64,000 nucleotides of DNA from Hymenobacter sp. HSC-4F20. Lineage in GTDB: Bacteria > Bacteroidota > Bacteroidia > Cytophagales > Hymenobacteraceae. Position numbers and translations under genes: made by a program. Shown here piece after piece: positions 43,034 to 50,855 of this stretch. Position 1 is the stretch's first letter, and every line of letters begins with the position of its first letter. Location of the stretch: assembly GCF_019599275.1 (NCBI RefSeq), contig NZ_JAHZTD010000001.1:930001-994000 (forward strand), read 5' to 3'. A model generated the notes under the pieces. It was not told where the DNA came from. It worked only from the letters and a program-made list of their open reading frames with translations, and made no database searches.

Positions 43034-43563
43034 AGCTCTTATTCTGGCCGGTGTTTGTGGCGCTGCTGGCCTTCATGCAGGGCCGGCTGATGCCTGCCAT
43101 TCACCGCACCCCGCCCGGTAAGAGGCAAAAGAGCAGTCGGTGGCGCTACACATCATTGGCCCCCTGGCGTACTGTTGGGCGCTGTACCTGGCCCCAACTT
43201 GGCCCCACTTGATAGCCGCCATCCTGAGCCGGATACTCCTATTTGACCCCGTGCTGAACTTGGCGGCCCGGCACCCCGCGTTTGAGGTAGGACAGACTGC
43301 CCTTTTGGGACCGTGCCCTACGCCGCGTGAGCCCTCGGCATCCTGAACGGTTGAGCGCAGGTCTGCGACTGGTGGTGTTAGCGGTTGGGGTTGTTTTCTT
43401 GCTAACCAGCTGCACTGGCTCCAAACCGGAGCCTGTAGAGAGCTGCTCAAATAGCCTGTCAACATTGACAAGCTTATCTGCGAAGCTCCCGGACTCACTT
43501 CACCATAAAGCAAGCTCAGGCAGAAGTGAGGAAAGCTTGCTAGGAAAAAAGAGGAAAGCTTAA
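43027..43563 (+). pseudogene. Phage-like membrane protein gene with two frameshifts
   Basis: Joined across frames: MVELLFWPVFVALLAFMQG, then VALHIIGPLAYCWALYLAPTW and ILSRILLFDPVLNLAARHPAFEVGQTA in a second frame (about 43120-43295), then FWDRALRRVSPRHPERLSAG and LRLVVLAVGVVFLLTSCTG back in the first. DPxxN.....P...VG.T..WDR resembles small membrane proteins of Bacteroidota prophages, from memory. The two shifts are opposite in sense. A lipobox-like LLTSC is near the C terminus. Confidence 0.6.
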
Positions 43564-43569
43564 TAGAAA

Positions 43570-43930
43570 CAGCCTAGCAAGCCCGCCCCGTCGGCTGTTT
43601 AGCCTACTTCCTCCAGTTCAGCCTAAAAAGCAGAAGGTCAAGAACAGTACCATCATCTACCAAGTAGGCGACGGCAACACAGCTACCCAGGTAGAGACCA
43701 AGAAAGCAGAGGCACCAGTACAGGTAGGCCAGGCGCACCAAGCTACCGACAACACCAAGGCGGGCCAGAAGGGCGGGGCCGCAGCTACGGCACCCGGTGC
43801 TTAGCCTACGGCAACCAGCGCGAAAAATGGCACCCCGTGGTGGGTATGGCTGCTGGTGTTCGGTGCTGGCTTTACGACTCGACAGTTTAGTCCAGTCCGT
43901 GGGTGCTCAGCCAGTTGGTGCCAGCACTGA
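43570..43930 (+). pseudogene. Phage-like tail/lysis-associated remnant with internal stop
   Basis: The plus strand reads PKKQKVKNSTIIYQVGDGNT, a Lys/Ala/Gln/Gly-rich linker and then a TAG at 43802-43804. The same frame continues with TPWWVWLLVFGAGF, a Trp-rich transmembrane helix. A beta-like GDGNTA repeat, linker and single C-terminal helix fit a small prophage membrane protein. The stop suggests decay. Product assignment is a guess from architecture. Confidence 0.45.
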
Positions 43931-43990
43931 AGCTAAAACCAACCTAAGCAGTACTCCGTATCTTGCCCCACACTACCTATTGCATCCCAT

Positions 43991-44033
43991 ACCAAAAAGC
44001 CCCGACAGCTCACAACTGTCGGGGCTTTTTGGT
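43991..44033. terminator. Terminator, 18-bp stem
   Basis: ACCAAAAAGCCCCGACAG and its complement form a perfect 18-bp stem with a 7-nt loop, with A5 and T5 runs embedded in the stem so that it can work in both directions. It ends the decayed phage-like stretch. Confidence 0.9.
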
Positions 44034-44094
44034 GTAGTCAGTAGGAGAGCAGGACGTCTGGCGAGCCTGTTCAACAGGAAAGAGGCACAGAACG

Positions 44095-44132
44095 AAAAAA
44101 CCCGTTGCAAATCATTGATTTACAACGGGTTT
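44095..44132 (-). terminator. Terminator of tRNA-Thr
   Basis: On the minus strand AACCCGTTG pairs with CAACGGGTT around an AT-rich inner stem, then six T follow (A run at 44095-44100 on the plus strand). It starts 12 nt past the tRNA 3' end. Confidence 0.85.
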
Positions 44133-44143
44133 GAAAGCCTGTG

Positions 44144-44216
<73 letters not shown>

Positions 44217-44311
44217 GTTTAGGTTGGACAAAAGTAGCAGCTCCGATTAAATCAGCAAAGTGATTTATCAGAAATTCTCGGGCTGGATAGGTAAGTGCTT
44301 GACTTATCGTT

Positions 44312-44352
44312 TTATAAAAAAAATGCTCCCCATGTGAGTGGGGAGCATTTTT
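44312..44352. terminator. Terminator of the DUF349 gene
   Basis: ATGCTCCCCA and TGGGGAGCAT form a 10-bp stem with a 6-nt loop, flanked by A8 on the left and T5 on the right. It follows the DUF349 gene on the minus strand by 22 bp. Confidence 0.9.
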
Positions 44353-44373
44353 GCACGCCTGCGGAAAAATAGA

Positions 44374-46605
44374 CTAGCTGCGGATAGTGCGAAGCTGCTT
44401 TTTCAACCCGTCAATCCGGCTTTGCGCGTCGTCAATGCGGCCTTGATACTCTTGCCGGAGCTGGCTGGCATTCTTAGAGCGGGCGAAGAATTCCAGATTG
44501 GTTTTTAATGTAGATATGTCGTTCTCCAGCTCATTAATTTCCCGCCGTAGGGCTTGCTCTTTTTTATAGAGGAGTTGCTGAGCATCTGGGGCCGATTTAA
44601 GCCGTTCGACTTGCAGAGTGAAGAGCAAATCGTTGCGTTCGGCATAGGAAAGTCCTGGTACGGTATCAAGATACTTGGCCATAAGGGCCTGAAACCTTTC
44701 CTCGGCCCGGTCGGCATGACGAGCGGCCCCGTCGAAGGCTTGCCACTCGGCTACCTGGTGGCGGAAGCCTTCCAGCGTACCAGGCTGCTCAGCAGAGAGC
44801 GTAGCCACGGTTTCGGCTAAGCGGGTCAGGTGTTGGGTTTGCTCCTGACTCAGGTGCTGGGCGTGTTGCTCCCGTTGCCGGGTTTCTTCTTTTTTGCGGT
44901 CGAAGAAGGAGTCGCAGGCCGTGCGGAAACGGTTCCAGACTTTGTCAGACTGTTTTTCAGGCACGCGCCCAATCAGTTTCCAGTCTTTCTGGAGGCGGAT
45001 TACAGTTTCGCGGGCTTCTTCCCAGTTCGGGTTCTGCAACGCCGCTTCCGCCTGCTCGCACAACTCGAGCTTGCGCTTCAGATTAGCATTCTTCTCCTCA
45101 TCCAGGGCCTTAAAGAACTGGTTCTTCCGTTGGAAAAAGCCCTTGTACGCTACCCAGAACTGCTTGTTCATTGTTTCGGCCTTGTCGCGCGGAACCAAGC
45201 CGGCCGCATCCCAGGCTTCCTTGAGTTTCTGCAACTCATCGGTTTTGGCGCGCCACTCGTTTACGCGTTCCGTCTGAAACTCGCCAAAGGGCCGCAGTTG
45301 CTCCAGTAGGGCAGCCTTACGCTCCAGGTTGGCATTTTCCTGGGTTTGCCGCGCCGTGAGAAACTCCTTTTTACGATCGTGGACCTGCTCCGAAGCCTGC
45401 AAAAAGCGCTGCCAGAGCGTTTCGCGCTGCTCGTTGGGCACGGGGCCGATGTGCTTCCATTCCTCGTGCAGCTGCCGCAGCTCCTGCAAGGCCTTATTGA
45501 TGCTGGGCTGCTGCTGCAGCGCCCCGGCCCGGGCAATCAACGCTTCTTTTGCCTCCAGATTACGCCGGCGGTCCAGCTCCTTCATCTCGAAGAACAGGCC
45601 GCGGTTGTTGTAGTAAATATCGAGTAGGGCGTGGTAGCTGTTCCACAGCTCCTGGGCTTCCTTCTGGGGCACGGGGCCCGTGGCTTTCCAGTCGTGCTGT
45701 AGGGCTTTTATGCGGGCCGAGCTATCCTTGGTTTCCGCCGACTCCACTAGCTGGCGAAGCTGGGACAATAGGTACTGCTTGTGGGCCAGGTTCTTAGCCC
45801 GCTGCTCATCCTCGGCTTTCGCGTCGCGGGAGCGGCTTTCACGGAAATCCTGCAGGGCCTTGGTGAGTTCGGCGTGCCCAGCCGGCTCAGCCGAGGCAAC
45901 CTCTTCCGGTTGGCTTCCGGCTTCGCCGCCGCGCTGCCGGGCGGCCTGTACGCCTGCCTCGTACTGGCGGTGCAAGTCAAAAATCTGGCGCCGGTTCTGG
46001 CGGGCATCAGGCCGCTGGAGCAGGGACAGCAGGTAGGCGCCCTGCTCGGGCAAAGGCAGACTGGCAAAATCAACGGCGGGCTGCTCCGCCACGTACTCTT
46101 CGTCTTCCTCCAAGGCGGGTGCATCGGAAGAAGTAGGCAAGGAGCCAACGGTGGGACTACTTTCCAACGCTTCTGCTACCGTCTCGGTGGCGGGTACGTG
46201 TACCTCCGGCGTAACGTGCGGGGTGGCGGATTGCCCGGGCTCGGCGGCTGGCGCGGCCTCCTGGGCCGCGGGAGCAGTGGTGCCATAGTGGGCAACGGCC
46301 CGGGCTTCACCGGCGGAGCCTGGGGCCTGCGCTGGGCCGTCAGCTTCGGGGCGAGCCGGAATATGGGCAGCTGATTCGGTGGTGGCGACGACCTCCGGGG
46401 TAGGAGCGGCGAGGGGCTCCGCGGTGCCGGCTCCGGCCGGCTCGGTGGAAGCGGGGGGGCCTTGGGCCGGTCGTTCCGTCAGGTCGGCAGAAGCAGGAGT
46501 CTGCCGGTCGCGAATTTCGGCCAGGCGACGTTCCAGAATACTCTGGGGCGATTCAGCGTCGTTGGACGAATCGGCAGGGGTAGGGGCGTCTTGTTCGGGT
46601 AGCAT
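44374..46605 (-). CDS. DUF349 domain protein
   Basis: A 743-residue protein. The first 240 residues are low-complexity, rich in Ala, Pro, Glu and Thr. From about 270 there are roughly five DUF349 repeats of three helices, with the marker pattern W(K/D)..G.VP..(Q/K)......(W/L)..F: DWKATGPVPQKEAQELWNSY, EWKHIGPVPNEQRETLWQRF, EAWDAAGLVPRDKAETMNKQF and DWKLIGRVPEKQSDKVWNRF. The C terminus is a coiled coil (about 670-743). The family is widespread in Bacteroidota; its role is unknown, though a cytosolic nucleic-acid- or ribosome-related function has been suggested for relatives. No signal peptide. Confidence 0.93.
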   Translation of the reverse strand: MLPEQDAPTPADSSNDAESPQSILERRLAEIRDRQTPASADLTERPAQGPPASTEPAGAGTAEPLAAPTPEVVATTESAAHIPARPEADGPAQAPGSAGEARAVAHYGTTAPAAQEAAPAAEPGQSATPHVTPEVHVPATETVAEALESSPTVGSLPTSSDAPALEEDEEYVAEQPAVDFASLPLPEQGAYLLSLLQRPDARQNRRQIFDLHRQYEAGVQAARQRGGEAGSQPEEVASAEPAGHAELTKALQDFRESRSRDAKAEDEQRAKNLAHKQYLLSQLRQLVESAETKDSSARIKALQHDWKATGPVPQKEAQELWNSYHALLDIYYNNRGLFFEMKELDRRRNLEAKEALIARAGALQQQPSINKALQELRQLHEEWKHIGPVPNEQRETLWQRFLQASEQVHDRKKEFLTARQTQENANLERKAALLEQLRPFGEFQTERVNEWRAKTDELQKLKEAWDAAGLVPRDKAETMNKQFWVAYKGFFQRKNQFFKALDEEKNANLKRKLELCEQAEAALQNPNWEEARETVIRLQKDWKLIGRVPEKQSDKVWNRFRTACDSFFDRKKEETRQREQHAQHLSQEQTQHLTRLAETVATLSAEQPGTLEGFRHQVAEWQAFDGAARHADRAEERFQALMAKYLDTVPGLSYAERNDLLFTLQVERLKSAPDAQQLLYKKEQALRREINELENDISTLKTNLEFFARSKNASQLRQEYQGRIDDAQSRIDGLKKQLRTIRS

Positions 46606-46650
46606 AAAAGTCAGCGGAAAGACCCCGGAAGGCGGGGTACGTGGAGGCGC

Positions 46651-47217
46651 TTAATTGAGACGGGGGTCGGTCGGATAGTTGGATAGAACTCGGAATCGGC
46701 CCCCTTTTTCGCGCAAAATGGACTGCCAGAAAGCATCCGTGTCCAAAGTAAATACTTTCCCGGCAGCATTAGGGTGTACAATCCAGACATTTTCCTGTAC
46801 TTCCGCAGCCAGTTGTCCGGCCGTCCAGCCGGAGTAGCCCACGTACAGGCGCACGTCCTCGGGGGCCACGCTGCCCGTGAGCAGTCGTTCGAGCAGGGTC
46901 GCAAAGTCCCCACCCCAGTACACGTCCTGGCCTAGGCTCAGCGCCTGGGGCAGATCGGCTAGCCGGTGCACGTAATGCAGCGTATCGGGTTGTACGGGCC
47001 CGCCCAGCCCGAGCGGGATGTGGGCGGCGGGAAGCAGGTCTTCCCCCGGCAACTCCAGCACATCCCCGAGCTGGAGGGTGGCCGGGCGGTTGAGCACCAG
47101 CCCGAAGGAACCCTCTTCCTCGGAATGGCTGCAGAGCAGCACCACTGTGCGCTCAAAATTTGGGTCCCCAAGGAAGGGTTGAGAAATCAGCAGACTGCCG
47201 GGACGAAGACGAGGCAT
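46651..47217 (-). CDS. YqgE/AlgH family protein
   Basis: A 188-residue protein from ATG 47217 starting MPRLRPGSLLISQPFLGDPNFERTVVLL, the standard YqgE/AlgH N terminus, with EEGSFGLVLNRP next and YVGYSGWTAGQLAAEVQENVW in the second half. Length is normal. The family was linked to alginate regulation in Pseudomonas, but its molecular function is unknown. The gene is just upstream (45 bp) of the DUF349 gene on the same strand. Confidence 0.94.
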   Translation of the reverse strand: MPRLRPGSLLISQPFLGDPNFERTVVLLCSHSEEEGSFGLVLNRPATLQLGDVLELPGEDLLPAAHIPLGLGGPVQPDTLHYVHRLADLPQALSLGQDVYWGGDFATLLERLLTGSVAPEDVRLYVGYSGWTAGQLAAEVQENVWIVHPNAAGKVFTLDTDAFWQSILREKGGRFRVLSNYPTDPRLN

Positions 47218-47480
47218 GAAAAGCAGGAAGTTAAGCGTCAAACGGGAGTTGCCTCACGCCGGCGCGACGGCCCCCGTTTCTTGAGGGCGCCGCGCTGGCG
47301 CGGGCTCCGGTACACAAGAAGTACGCGAAGCAGGGGGGCGCAGGTTCCGTCCCCCGCCGCTATTGTGCTACCTTGCAGCGGCGATGATTGTTTTCGCGCC
47401 CGCATCTTTCCCCACCTTTTGCCGTGCGTGGGGCGCGGGGGGCGCTTTCGCGCTTCGTTTCATTCTGACTTCTACCTGTC

Positions 47481-48131
47481 ATGACCGACTCGCAACTGGC
47501 CGCTTTACGGCAGACATATTCCCAGCGTACCCTCACCGAAGCCGACGTGCAACCCCACGCCGTGCGGCAATTCCGGACCTGGCTGGACGAAGCCATTGCC
47601 GCCCGGCTGGAGGAGCCCACGGCCATGACGCTGGCTACCGTGAATGAGGCCGGCCAGCCCGCCGCCCGGGTGGTGCTGCTCAAAGGACTGCCCAACGACG
47701 AAGGATTTCTGTTCTTTACCAACTACGACTCCCGCAAGGGCCAGGAACTGGCTACCTCACCGCTGGCGGCCCTTACCTTTTTCTGGCCGGGGCTGGAGCG
47801 CCAGGTGCGGGTAGAAGGCCGGGTGGAAAAAGCCCCCGAGGCCGTGTCAACCGACTACTTCCAGAGCCGGCCCCGTAGCAGCCAGATCGGGGCTTGGGCC
47901 TCCCCCCAGAGCCAGCCTATCCGGAGCCGGGAAGAGCTGGAGCAGCGCGAGCAGGAGGTTGTCCAGCAGTTTGCCGGGCAGCAGCCCCTGCCCCGCCCCC
48001 CGCACTGGGGCGGCTACCTGCTCCGGCCCCAGCGGATTGAGTTCTGGCAGGGCCGGCCCTCGCGCTTGCACGACCGGATTGTGTTTGAGCGGGTGGGCCT
48101 GGAGTGGCGCCTGAGCCGCCTGGCCCCCTGA
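47481..48131 (+). CDS. pdxH: Pyridoxamine 5'-phosphate oxidase
   Basis: A 216-residue FMN enzyme. [39 protein letters not shown] forms the split-barrel N-terminal half. [40 protein letters not shown] contains FMN-contacting residues. The C terminus has [25 protein letters not shown] with the substrate-binding R-L-H-D-R and a final WRLSRLAP. It oxidises pyridoxine or pyridoxamine 5'-phosphate to PLP. Length equals E. coli PdxH closely. It is followed by a DUF1015 gene 90 bp on. Confidence 0.97.
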   Translation: MTDSQLAALRQTYSQRTLTEADVQPHAVRQFRTWLDEAIAARLEEPTAMTLATVNEAGQPAARVVLLKGLPNDEGFLFFTNYDSRKGQELATSPLAALTFFWPGLERQVRVEGRVEKAPEAVSTDYFQSRPRSSQIGAWASPQSQPIRSREELEQREQEVVQQFAGQQPLPRPPHWGGYLLRPQRIEFWQGRPSRLHDRIVFERVGLEWRLSRLAP

Positions 48132-48221
48132 GGCAGCAGCCCATTCCCCGCGGAGTACCACGCGGCTTCTGGCCGTCTGGCACCCCGTCCGTTCTTCCCC
48201 AAAACTCCACTACCTATCGGT

Positions 48222-49547
48222 TTGGCTGAAATTCAACCCGTGCGCGGCTGGCGCTACAACGCGGCGCTAAGCCAGCAGATTGACGAGTACGTTTCCCCCT
48301 TGTTCGACGTGGTGTCGCCCCGGCAGCGGGAGGCGCTGTACCGCAATCCACTCAACAGCATTCATTTATCGGTGCCGCGGGGCGAGGACCCGGCCGCGGC
48401 CGCCCGCCAGCGCCTGCGCCAGTGGCAGGAGCAGGGCGTGCTGGAACAGGATGCGCTGCCGGGTATTTACGCCTACTACCAGTACTTCCGGCTGCCGGGC
48501 AGCCCGCGCGAGTACTGCCGCAAGGGCTTTATGTGCCACATCCGGGCAACGGAGTGGGAAGAACAGGTGGTGCTTCGCCACGAAAACACGCTGCCCGCCG
48601 CCGTCAGCGACCGGGCCGAGCTGCTGGCCTGCACCGAATTTCAGACCAGCGCCACCCACGGCCTCTACCGCGACGAGGCCTTTGAGCTGGAGCGCTACCT
48701 GGACGAGGCCATTGAGAACCCGCTCTACCAGACGGAAGAGGATTACCAGGGCGCCCGGGACGTGCTGGCTGTCATTCAGGACGCGCGCGTGATTCAGCGC
48801 TTTCAGCGGGTGCTGGCCGGGCGGCAGGTAATTCTGGCCGACGGTCACCACCGCTACGAAGGCTCCCTGGCCTACCGGCGGGTGCGCCGCGCCGCGGCCG
48901 GAGCGGCCTACACGGGGCAGGAGGCCTGGAACTTCCACCTGATGTATTTGACCAATGCCGCCGCCGACGACCTGCGCATTCTGCCCACCCACCGGTTGTT
49001 GCTGGAGCTACCCGGCCTGGTGCCGGAGCAGCTGCTCGCGCGGCTGGCCCCGTACTTTACCGTACTTCCCCTGGAGGACCCCTACGACTTGCCCGAGCGT
49101 ATTGCGGGCAAGCCCTGGGCCTTTGGCCTTTATCTGGGGCAGGGGCAGGGGCAGGGCTACAAAATCCGGCTCCGCCCTGAGGTGCACACCCAGCTCAACT
49201 GGCACACCACACCCGAGGTAAAGGCGCTGGACCTGACGGTACTCCACTACTTCGTGCTGGAAAAGGCCCTGGGCATTGTGGGCCCCGAGGCGCAGCGGCA
49301 GTGGCCGGGCGTGGCTTACGTGCGCAACTTCTCCGAGTGCCTGAGCCGGGTTGACCAGGGCGAGGCCTGCGCCGCCCTGATTACCAACGAGGTCAGCATG
49401 GCCGAGGTGGAGCGCGTGTGCTATTCGGGAGCCGTGATGCCGCCCAAATCTACTTTTTTCTACCCTAAAACCATCGGCGGCTTTCTCTTCAGCAGTATTC
49501 ACGCTGACGAAACCGCCGCGCCCTTCTATGCCGCTTTCCGCCCCTGA
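48222..49547 (+). CDS. DUF1015 family protein
   Basis: A 441-residue protein read from TTG 48222 (M-AEIQPVRGWRYNAALSQQIDEYVSPLFDVVS), the standard family N terminus; no ATG is available nearby. Other markers are YRNPLNSIHLSVPRGED, ILADGHHRYEGSLAYRR (a conserved HHRYE motif) and YSGAVMPPKSTFFYPKTIGGFLF at the end. The function is unknown; some relatives carry a HipA/kinase-like annotation that is weakly supported. Its last 20 nt overlap the Maf gene start, so translation is probably coupled. Confidence 0.92.
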   Translation: MAEIQPVRGWRYNAALSQQIDEYVSPLFDVVSPRQREALYRNPLNSIHLSVPRGEDPAAAARQRLRQWQEQGVLEQDALPGIYAYYQYFRLPGSPREYCRKGFMCHIRATEWEEQVVLRHENTLPAAVSDRAELLACTEFQTSATHGLYRDEAFELERYLDEAIENPLYQTEEDYQGARDVLAVIQDARVIQRFQRVLAGRQVILADGHHRYEGSLAYRRVRRAAAGAAYTGQEAWNFHLMYLTNAAADDLRILPTHRLLLELPGLVPEQLLARLAPYFTVLPLEDPYDLPERIAGKPWAFGLYLGQGQGQGYKIRLRPEVHTQLNWHTTPEVKALDLTVLHYFVLEKALGIVGPEAQRQWPGVAYVRNFSECLSRVDQGEACAALITNEVSMAEVERVCYSGAVMPPKSTFFYPKTIGGFLFSSIHADETAAPFYAAFRP

Positions 49548-50154
49548 TTCCGCCGCTCTGCTGCCCGCGGCCCCCCGGTTAGTACTGGCCTCCAACTCAC
49601 CCCGCCGCCACCAGCTGCTGCGGGAGCTGGGCCTGGCCTACGAAGTGCGCCTGCGCGAGGTGGACGAAAGCTTCCCGGCCCACTTGGTGCGGGCGGAAGT
49701 AGCCGAGTACCTGGCCGCCCGCAAGGCGGCGGCCTACGCCCCCGATCTGGCCGCGGACGAGCTGCTCATCACGGCTGACACGATTGTATGCCTGGACCAG
49801 GATGTACTCAACAAGCCGGCCAATGCGGCCGAGGCCGTGCAGATGCTGCTGCGCCTGCAAGGCCGTGCCCACGACGTATACACGGGCGTGTGTTTGCTCT
49901 GCGGCGACGGCCGCCAGGTAGTGTTTTCCGACCAGACCCGGGTGCACTTCCGCCCGCTCACGCTGGCCGAAATTGAGCATTACGTGGCCCAGTACCGCCC
50001 GCTGGATAAGGCCGGCGCCTACGGAGCCCAGGACTGGCTGGGCATGGTGGCCGTTACCCGGCTCGAAGGCTCGTATTTCAACGTGATGGGCCTGCCCGTG
50101 CACCGGGTCTGGGAAGAACTGGTCCGGCTGGGGGCCGTGCGCGTTGGCGTGTAG
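49528..50154 (+). CDS. Maf-family nucleoside triphosphate pyrophosphatase
   Basis: A 208-residue protein. LVLASNSPRRHQLLRELG is the signature N-terminal S(N/S)SPRR phosphate-binding motif. EYLAARKAAAYAPDLAADELLITADTIVCLD contains the catalytic Asp, and DKAGAYGAQDW the C-terminal motif. Maf proteins hydrolyse dTTP, UTP or modified nucleotides to monophosphates, limiting misincorporation. It overlaps the DUF1015 gene by 20 nt. The start at 49528 is the first ATG in frame. Confidence 0.95.
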   Translation: MPLSAPDSAALLPAAPRLVLASNSPRRHQLLRELGLAYEVRLREVDESFPAHLVRAEVAEYLAARKAAAYAPDLAADELLITADTIVCLDQDVLNKPANAAEAVQMLLRLQGRAHDVYTGVCLLCGDGRQVVFSDQTRVHFRPLTLAEIEHYVAQYRPLDKAGAYGAQDWLGMVAVTRLEGSYFNVMGLPVHRVWEELVRLGAVRVGV

Positions 50155-50294
50155 GGGAGGGCAGAGGACCATCCGGACCTATCCCAGGAACCCCGGCCAG
50201 CCGGCAGTTAAAAGACGGGAAAAGTCTTCGGTTGAGCTAGCGCTTTCCTGTGGTTTGACTTACTTCGCAGTTTGAGTGCCCTGTTCCTTCCGTA

Positions 50295-50855
50295 ATGTTG
50301 CCCGCTGCTTCCCCCATCCTGTCCCTGCTTCGCCACGCCACGCAGCCCTACCACGCGGCCCTGGAGCAAAACGAGTTCAACCGTCAGCTGCTGGCCGGCA
50401 CCGTTTCGGCTGCGGCAACGGAGCACTTTCTGGGCAAGCTCTACACCTTTCTGCGGCCCTACGAGGCCGCCCTGGACCAGCAGTTCTTTAGTGCCGACTG
50501 GGAGATAGAAGCCCGGCATCGGGCCCACCTGATTGCGCAGGACCTGCCGGGGGTAGGGGCCCTGCCCGACTGCCCGCGTATGCCCCCGCTACGCACCCGG
50601 GCGCAGGTGCTGGGCGCCATGTACGTGCTGGAAGGCTCTACCCTGGGCGGGCAGCTCATCAGCCGGCAGCTGGCCAAAGCCGGTAGTACGCTCCGTACGT
50701 ATTTTACCGGGTACGGCGAGCAAACGGGCAGCCGGTGGAAACGGTTCTGCCTACTGCTGGCCGCTGAAGCCGAGGAAGAGCCGCCGCAGGCGGAAATCGT
50801 CGGGTCCGCTATTCTTACCTTTCAACACTTACACGCGTGGATCGAACAGCCGTAA
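50295..50855 (+). CDS. bphO: Biliverdin-producing heme oxygenase
   Basis: A 186-residue helical heme oxygenase. The proximal heme ligand is His20 in RHATQPYHAALEQ. The distal helix with the flexible glycine pair is in GAMYVLEGSTLGGQLISRQL. It cleaves heme to biliverdin IXalpha, CO and Fe. It directly precedes and overlaps the bacteriophytochrome gene by 19 nt, so it supplies that chromophore; the arrangement is the classical bphO-bphP pair. Confidence 0.94.
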   Translation: MLPAASPILSLLRHATQPYHAALEQNEFNRQLLAGTVSAAATEHFLGKLYTFLRPYEAALDQQFFSADWEIEARHRAHLIAQDLPGVGALPDCPRMPPLRTRAQVLGAMYVLEGSTLGGQLISRQLAKAGSTLRTYFTGYGEQTGSRWKRFCLLLAAEAEEEPPQAEIVGSAILTFQHLHAWIEQP

